Assembly: GCA_018388625.1 (NCBI GenBank)
Contig: CP074402.1
Location: forward strand, 3,100,001-3,164,000
Length of the DNA stretch: 64,000 nt
From: Nocardiopsis eucommiae
Lineage (GTDB): Bacteria > Actinomycetota > Actinomycetes > Streptosporangiales > Streptosporangiaceae
Direction: 5' to 3'
Part shown: positions 58,840-64,000 of the stretch, piece after piece
How the letters are laid out: the number at the start of each line of letters is the position of its first letter
How positions within the stretch are numbered: position 1 is the first letter of the stretch
Made by a program: the position numbers and the translations under genes
Notes under the pieces: generated by a model
Seen by the model: the letters and a program-made list of their open reading frames with translations, nothing else
Database searches by the model: none
What the model was told of the DNA's origin: nothing

Positions 58840-59820
58840 TCAGCCGCGCAGGAGCGCCTGGTGGGCGAGCTCGCGGCACACCACCGCGAAGTCCAGTCCG
58901 GCGGCGGCAGCCGCCATCGGGAACGTCGAGGTCTCGGTCAGGCCGGGGGCGACGTTGGTCTCCAGGAAGATGGCCTCGCCGTCGGCGTCGACGATGAGGT
59001 CGGTCCGGGAGAAGTCGCGCAGCCCCAGGGTGCGGTGAGCGGTCAGGGCCACCTCCGTGGCGGCGGCGACCACGTCCTCGTCCAGTCGGGCCGGGCAGAA
59101 GAACTCGGTGCGCCCGGCGGTGTAGCGCGCGGCGTAGTCGTAGACCCCGCCGTCGGGGACGATCTCCACCGGGGGCAGCGCCACGGGGCCGTCGCCGGTG
59201 TCGAGGACGCCGATGGCCAGCTCGGTGCCCTGGACCTGCTCCTCCACGAGCGCGGAGTCGCTGTAGGCGAAGCACGACACCAGTGCGGTCGACAGGTCGG
59301 TGACCGAGGTGACGGGGGTGGCGCCGAACGCCGAGCCGCCGCGGTCGGGCTTGACGAACAGCGGCAGGCCCAGGCGGTCGGCCAGACGGCGGAGCAGGGC
59401 CGGGGCGCCCAGGTCGTGGAAGGCCGACTTGGGCAGGGTGGCGCCGCGCGGCACCCGCACGCCCTTCTCGGCGAGCAGGGCCTTGGCGGCGGGCTTGGTG
59501 TAGGCCAGGCGGCAGGCGTCGGGCCGGGCGCCCACGTAGGGCACGCCGACCAGTTCCAGGACCTCGCGGATCGCGCCGTCCTCACCCGCCGCCCCGTGCA
59601 GGACGGGGAAGACCACCTGGGGCGGATCGGCGGCGAGCCGGTCCAGCAGCCCGGCGTCGACGTCGGCGACCTGGACCTCGACGTCGAGTCGGCGCAGCGC
59701 CTCCGCGACGCTGCGGCCGGAGTGGACGCTCACCTCGTGTTCGGGGGACAGCCCTCCGGCGAGGACGAGGACCCGGTCAAGGTCGGCCACGGCGCGGACC
59801 TCCTTCTGTGCTGCGGTCAT
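58840..59820 (-). CDS. ddl: D-alanine--D-alanine ligase family ATP-grasp enzyme
   Basis: A 326-aa ATP-grasp protein. LVLAGGLSPEHEVSVHSGRS is the Ddl N-terminal motif, FPVLHGAAGEDGAIRE the first substrate region, FVKPDRGGSAFGATPV the ATP loop, and AIFLETNVAPGLTETS the Mg-binding end. It is smaller than housekeeping Ddl, and the aminotransferase gene just upstream suggests a dedicated dipeptide-ligase role rather than the main cell-wall enzyme, which is inference. ATG 59820 is 25 bp after the aminotransferase stop. Confidence 0.82.
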   Translation of the reverse strand: MTAAQKEVRAVADLDRVLVLAGGLSPEHEVSVHSGRSVAEALRRLDVEVQVADVDAGLLDRLAADPPQVVFPVLHGAAGEDGAIREVLELVGVPYVGARPDACRLAYTKPAAKALLAEKGVRVPRGATLPKSAFHDLGAPALLRRLADRLGLPLFVKPDRGGSAFGATPVTSVTDLSTALVSCFAYSDSALVEEQVQGTELAIGVLDTGDGPVALPPVEIVPDGGVYDYAARYTAGRTEFFCPARLDEDVVAAATEVALTAHRTLGLRDFSRTDLIVDADGEAIFLETNVAPGLTETSTFPMAAAAAGLDFAVVCRELAHQALLRG

Positions 59821-59845
59821 GGTGCTGTGCCCTTACGGGAGGATG

Positions 59846-61168
59846 TCAGGGCAGGTCAGGGGTGGGTGCCTGGCTGCCTTCGGTGGGAGTGGGGATCGCG
59901 GGTCCGAAGGTGTCGCGCAGGTCGATCTCACCCTCGATCGCGGCCACGAGGCGGCGGACGCCCTCGCGGATCTGTTCGGGGGTGGGGTAGCAGAAGCTCA
60001 GCCGCATGCTGTCCCGGCCGCGCTCATCGGCGTAGAAGCCGGTGCCCGGCACGTAGGCCACGCGCTCGTTGAGCGCGCGCGGCAGCATGGCCTTGGCGTC
60101 GATGCCCTCGGGCAGGGTGGCCCACACGAAGAACCCGCCCTCGGGGCGGGTCCACGTGCATCCGGCCGGCATCATCGCGTCCAGGGAGCCGAGCATCGCG
60201 TCGCGACGCTCGCCGTACATGGAGTTGAACGCCTTGATCTGTTCCTTCCAGGGGAAGGTGTTCAGGTAGCGCCGCACCACGAGCTGGTTGAACGTGGAGT
60301 GGCTGAGCATCGCGGACTCGGCGGCCAGGACCAGTTTGGCGCGCACGGCGGCCGGTGCCAGGGCCCAGCCGATGCGCAGGCCCGGGGAGAGGGTCTTGGA
60401 GAGGGAACCGAGGTAGATGACGTTGCCGCTGCCCTGGGAGTACAGGGTGGGTTCGGGTTCGCCGTCGTAGCGGAGCAGGCCGTAGGGGTTGTCCTCGACC
60501 ACGAGCACGTCGTGGCGCTCGCAGGCCTCCATGACCCGGGCGCGGCGCTCGGCGCTCATGGTGATCCCGGCGGGGTTCTGGAAGTTGGGGATCGTGTAGA
60601 AGAACTTGACCGGCCGCCCGTCGAGCTCGGCACGGACCAGGGCCTCCTCCAGCTCCTCGGGCACCACGCCCTCGTCGTCCATGCCCACGTGGCGGATGTC
60701 GGCCTGGAAGGCGGCGAAGGTGTTGATCGCGGTGACGTAGGTGGGGGCCTCGGTGAGGACGACGTCGCCGGGGTCGACGAAGACCCGGGTGACCAGGTCG
60801 AGGGCCTGCTGGGAGCCGACGGTGACGATGAGGTCGTCGGGGCTGGCCCGTACGCCCTCCAGGGTCATGTACTCGCAGATCTGCTCGCGCAGGACGGGGT
60901 CGCCCTGGGCGGAGCCGTACTGGAGCGCGGTGGCGCCCTCCTCGGAGACGACGTCCTTGACGAGGTCACCGAGCTGTTCGAGGGGCAGGGCGGCCACGTT
61001 GGGCATGCCGCCCGCCAGGGAGACGATCTCCGGCCGCGAGGCGACCGCGAAGAGTGCCCGGACCTCCGATGCGACCATGCCCTGTGCTCGGAGTGCGTAA
61101 CGGCCGACGTGCGGGTCGATACGGGAACCCTGTTGGCTGGGCTGCTGCTCTCGGTGGTCAGCGGACAC
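59846..61168 (-). CDS. PLP-dependent aminotransferase, class I/II (2-aminoadipate/LysN type)
   Basis: A 440-aa fold-type I aminotransferase. The Schiff-base Lys is in LGSLSKTLSPGLRIGW (about residue 272), with YTIPNFQNPAGITMS and EDNPYGLLRYDGEP before it. This group covers 2-aminoadipate and branched- or aromatic-chain aminotransferases; it lacks the MocR HTH. GTG 61168 follows GGAGG by six bases and keeps a 30-residue N-terminal extension. Probably co-transcribed with ddl downstream, and may supply its amino-acid substrate. Confidence 0.85.
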   Translation of the reverse strand: MSADHREQQPSQQGSRIDPHVGRYALRAQGMVASEVRALFAVASRPEIVSLAGGMPNVAALPLEQLGDLVKDVVSEEGATALQYGSAQGDPVLREQICEYMTLEGVRASPDDLIVTVGSQQALDLVTRVFVDPGDVVLTEAPTYVTAINTFAAFQADIRHVGMDDEGVVPEELEEALVRAELDGRPVKFFYTIPNFQNPAGITMSAERRARVMEACERHDVLVVEDNPYGLLRYDGEPEPTLYSQGSGNVIYLGSLSKTLSPGLRIGWALAPAAVRAKLVLAAESAMLSHSTFNQLVVRRYLNTFPWKEQIKAFNSMYGERRDAMLGSLDAMMPAGCTWTRPEGGFFVWATLPEGIDAKAMLPRALNERVAYVPGTGFYADERGRDSMRLSFCYPTPEQIREGVRRLVAAIEGEIDLRDTFGPAIPTPTEGSQAPTPDLP

Positions 61169-61634
61169 GATCCACCTCCGAAGGAAGGACGGTCTGTGGG
61201 CGGCCGTCGGCGCGGGACGATCCGGGGATCGTCGTTGATCCCCTGGTTCGACGCCGGTCACGGCCCGTTGGTTCACCGTGGGCCTCCTGTGGCGTCGAAG
61301 CCACGGGGAGCCCGGCGGTGCGGAGTTCGGCTGGAGTGCACCGTGGTGGAACACGGTTCGGGAAATGTCCCGAGTCTAGCCCAGCGGCGGTGTCTGCGGG
61401 TTCGCGCCCCGTGTGGCCTCCCCTTTCCCTCCGTCGGTCCCGCCGGGCGGTCGCGTCGTCTCACGGGGCACGGTACCCACACACGTGTCCCGACTCACAC
61501 CGGCATGGCTCGAACATGACGCACTTTTCACCCTTTTCACCTGAGTCGGACATAGGGCACGAACTCCACATCAGAGACATTGGTTCCGTGGGCCAGCGCG
61601 CCGCACACGCGGCGCCACCGACCCCGGGGAAGTC
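61169..61634. other. Gene-free divergent region
   Basis: About 470 bp between the aminotransferase and the lipoprotein genes. The part around 61515-61590 is less GC-rich and probably holds the lipoprotein promoter; no clear regulator site is visible. Confidence 0.4.
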
Positions 61635-62239
61635 ATGGGAGTCCGCTCGACCACCGTCACCGCGTCACTGGCGCTGCTGCTGTGCGCGCCGCTCACCTCG
61701 TGCACCGCCGACGAGGCACCGGAGCAGAACGCCGACGCCGCGTTGCTGGAGCTGGAACGAGCCGCCGACGCCCTGACCGTGTCGGTCCTGCGCCCCGGGG
61801 CCGAGCGCGCCTTCGCCCGTAAGGGCCACCCCGTGGCCGCACCGCTCGCCTGCGCCGCCGTGCCCGAGGGCGGACCCGGCGAGGACCCGGCCGAGGACGC
61901 CGTCACCGCAGGTGGCGACCAGGAGGAGGCCGGAGCCCGGGAGCAGGAGGGAGCGGGGGCGAGCAGACGCGCGGGGGACGACTGGAGGTCCTGTGCACCG
62001 GACAGAGCCGGGACGGTGAGCAGGTCCGGTTCGAGGGCCGCCTGCTGCGCGAGGCGCTGGCCGAACGCGAGGCCGGTGACGACAGCCTGCGCGGCGACTT
62101 CACCGGTCTGGTGGGTGAGGAGGAGGTCTTCACGATGGACTGCTTCCAGTGCTCACCCTCGAACGCGGAGCCGCCCGGGAAGGACACGGCGGCGTCCGAG
62201 TCACCCGAGGCCCCCGAACCGCGCGCGGACGCCGAGTAG
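61635..62239 (+). CDS. Unknown lipoprotein (one frameshift)
   Basis: About 201 aa. A signal peptide ends in the lipobox LTSC (about residues 20-23). The mature part is acidic, with a predicted helix (ADAALLELERAADALTV), a Gln/Glu-rich stretch, and after the frameshift CTGQSRDGEQVRFEGRLL and a MDCFQCSPS Cys pair. One missing G in the run 61955-61959 or 61973-61977 restores continuity to TAG 62239. ATG 61635 follows GGGGAAG. I do not recognise the family. Confidence 0.6.
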
Positions 62240-62266
62240 CCGCCACGACCGGCTCCGACGCGTGAT

Positions 62267-62304
62267 GGTACGGCCCGGGGATGCACACATCCCCGGGCCG
62301 TACC
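62267..62304. terminator. Strong hairpin terminator
   Basis: Perfect 17-bp stem (62267-62283 with 62288-62304, loop CACA), the longest perfect hairpin I found in the window, between the convergent lipoprotein and GAF regulator genes. Confidence 0.8.
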
Positions 62305-62542
62305 GTCGTGTGCGCGGTGGCCCCGGAGTCTCCCCCGACACTTCCGGGGCACCAGCCCGTCGGCGCGTCCGCTGTGAGCCCCCGTCACCCCCTCAAGGTG
62401 CGAAGGACGCGGACGCGTCCCGCACCGGTGAACGGCCCGCCGTGCCCTCTCTTGCCCGGAGGCCGCCCACCGGTGGCGGGCCGCGCAGGAACAGTTGATC
62501 CCATTCACGCGCCGTCAGCAACGGTTGCAACAGGTTGCGACG

Positions 62543-63838
62543 TCATCGCCCAGAGCGATCGAACAGGTCCTCCGAGCTCACGCGCCGGCGTAGTTCGCGC
62601 ACGCCCGGCGCCGACGAGCCGGGCAGCAGGTCCAGCGGCGACTCCGGGGAGAGCACCCGGACCCGCACGTCGTCGGAGAAACGGTAGGGGCGGCTCTCGA
62701 TCACCCCGCCCAGGTTGCGGCGCACCCGGGAGAGCTCGGCCCGCACGGTCACCACGTGCTGGTCGGAGCCGAACACGTCGTGGGAGAGCTGGGTCCCGGA
62801 GCGGCCGTCGCGGTGCACCGCCAACAGCAGGAGGAGTTCGGTGTGGCGCGGCGACAGGCGCTGCGACCACGCGCCGCTGTCCCCGGCCACCGACACGGTG
62901 GCGGAGCCCGGTCTGGTGAGGTCCAGGGTGACGGTGGAGGGCACGGCCCGGTCCTCCGGCCCCGGGCGGATCAGCCACCCGCCGGGCAGCGGTTCCAGGG
63001 CGCACTCCCCCAACGCGGGGAGCCAGACGTTCCCGCTCTCGCAGTTCTTGGGCAGGAGCACCCTCCGGACCGGCTCCATGTGGACGGCGGCCGCGGTCCA
63101 TCCGGCGTCGTCCACGACCAGCGCGGGCCGGGAGAGCCCGGCCAGCAGCGGCGCGGCCACGGAACGCAACCGCTCCAGGTGGGCGTGGTGCAGGCCCTGG
63201 AGGTGGGCCTCGGCCAGCTGGGCGACCGCGTTCACCAGGGCGAGGGTGGTGGGGTGGACGGTGGAGACGGGGCCGGTGACGTCGATGGCGCCGAGCAGGC
63301 GCCCGTCCCGGGGATCGTGCACGGGGGCGCAGGCGCAGGTGAGGGCGTGCAGACTGCGCACGTAGTGCTCGGCGGAGTAGACCTGGAGCGGACGCCCCAC
63401 CACGAGAGCCGTGCCGATGGCGTTGGTGCCGACGCTGCCCTCGTTCCAGTAGGCGCCCTCCACCAGCCCGACCCGGTCCCCGACCGCGCGCATCCGGCGC
63501 GAGCCCTCCCGCCACAGCACCTGCCCGGAGGCGTCCGTCACCAGCATGATGTGTTCGGCCTCGTCGGCCACCGACACCAGGGAGCGGCGGATCAACGGGA
63601 GCACCTCGGAGATCGGTGAGGCGTCCCGGTAGCGCTGGAGTTCGTCCAACCGGGCCATCCTGGGCGGCGGCGCGCTGTCCGGGTCGATGCCGAACTGGCG
63701 CATGCGCCCCCAGGAGTCCTCGATCACCGGGCGCAGGGGCGCGGGTTGCGGCCTTCCGGTGAGCAGTGCGTCGTGGACACGGCGGAGCAGGACGGCGTGC
63801 TCGCGGGCGTTGGCCCCCGAGGGCAGCGCGGTGTCCAA
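62543..63838 (-). CDS. GAF-domain transcriptional regulator
   Basis: A 431-aa protein. The N-terminus has the pattern of acetoin/glycerol-type regulators (RPVIEDSWGRMRQFGIDPD), a GAF domain with GLVEGAYWNEGSVGTNAIG (about residues 125-145), and CACAPVHDPRDGRLLGAID. There is no sigma-54 AAA+ domain. The C-terminus is a winged helix (RHTELLLLLAVHRDGRSGT; HVVTVRAELSRVRRNLGG). The start is TTG 63838, with no well-spaced RBS, so a longer or shorter N-terminus is possible. Target unknown. Confidence 0.75.
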   Translation of the reverse strand: MDTALPSGANAREHAVLLRRVHDALLTGRPQPAPLRPVIEDSWGRMRQFGIDPDSAPPPRMARLDELQRYRDASPISEVLPLIRRSLVSVADEAEHIMLVTDASGQVLWREGSRRMRAVGDRVGLVEGAYWNEGSVGTNAIGTALVVGRPLQVYSAEHYVRSLHALTCACAPVHDPRDGRLLGAIDVTGPVSTVHPTTLALVNAVAQLAEAHLQGLHHAHLERLRSVAAPLLAGLSRPALVVDDAGWTAAAVHMEPVRRVLLPKNCESGNVWLPALGECALEPLPGGWLIRPGPEDRAVPSTVTLDLTRPGSATVSVAGDSGAWSQRLSPRHTELLLLLAVHRDGRSGTQLSHDVFGSDQHVVTVRAELSRVRRNLGGVIESRPYRFSDDVRVRVLSPESPLDLLPGSSAPGVRELRRRVSSEDLFDRSGR

Positions 63839-64000
63839 CGGGGGAAGCGTACTCCCCGTTCACGGCCCGGGGGCTGGCCCCGCCCACTCACAGCGGACTC
63901 CGGCGGAGCGCGGTGGCGCCACGGAGGCGGTCCCCGGCGACACGGTGCCACCAGTCGGGTGGGGCCTCGTGTCCGACCACCCCGCGCCCGCCCACCAACC

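Noticed and set aside
1-64000. Mass pseudogenisation of the region
   Set aside because: Breaks occur only at G/C runs, always in the loss direction, with strict conservation resuming at once and intact codon use. Decaying genes would also show stops, large deletions and insertions.
1-64000. CRISPR arrays, tRNA or rRNA genes, transposases, phage genes
   Set aside because: I looked on both strands and saw no direct-repeat array, cloverleaf, rRNA segment or transposase motif.

Overview
The window looks like a chromosomal segment from a high-GC filamentous actinobacterium, most likely Nocardiopsis or a close relative in the Nocardiopsaceae. That is an inference from G/C-ending codon use, frequent GTG and TTG starts, a conservon, IdeR-type iron boxes and actinobacterial regulator families. 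It holds about 53 protein genes. I saw no tRNA, rRNA, CRISPR array, insertion sequence or prophage.

Sequence quality shapes the whole annotation. About 40 apparent frameshifts break some 29 genes. Each one I could localise fits the loss of one base (two in one case) inside a run of G or C, typically five where six are needed or four where five are needed. The conserved protein sequence resumes in the next frame at once. I therefore annotate these as whole genes with probable base-call errors, not as pseudogenes, and give the run responsible.

Layout. 1-2874: conservon (kinase-like ATPase, roadblock protein, DUF742 protein, GTPase). 3028-6139: BTAD regulator divergent from a haloacetate dehalogenase-like hydrolase. 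6219-10385: iron-siderophore ABC importer and binding lipoprotein with an IdeR box between them. 10416-13013: TauE-type exporter and a coupled MhqO/MhqD-type quinone-detoxification pair. 13320-22605: tiny Cys-rich proteins, an ASCH-like protein, thioesterase, MFS exporter with divergent LysR, a membrane protein, an SDR, an aldehyde dehydrogenase and an iron-box-preceded ferredoxin-like protein. 22681-30939: a secreted beta-propeller protein divergent from an operon of LacI regulator, FAD oxidoreductase, hydantoinase-family protein, HExxH protein and permease, with a matching pair of 14-bp palindromes between them. 31016-38655: Ser/Thr kinase, P450, GH10 xylanase, aminoglycoside-type kinase, AraC regulator, NmrA-like protein and a broken copy of it. 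39090-42522: two Cys-nucleophile hydrolases around a DUF2255 protein, divergent from an XRE regulator, with twin operators. 42720-57505: pentapeptide protein, PucR regulator, xanthine dehydrogenase operon with 8-oxoguanine deaminase, purine permease, DctA symporter, and a second molybdo-hydroxylase whose 2Fe-2S and Mo subunits are fused. 57581-63838: MerR/SDR pair, Ddl-type ligase with an aminotransferase, a lipoprotein and a GAF regulator.

How the genes work together. Most of the window is small catabolic or stress modules, each beside its own regulator, and the regulator-target intergenic regions repeatedly carry visible dyads. The best candidate for an undescribed system is the LacI-controlled unit at 22681-30939: secreted sugar-type propeller, flavoprotein, hydantoinase-family ATP-dependent amidohydrolase, putative zinc protein and permease are translationally coupled or tightly packed, and I cannot assign a known substrate.
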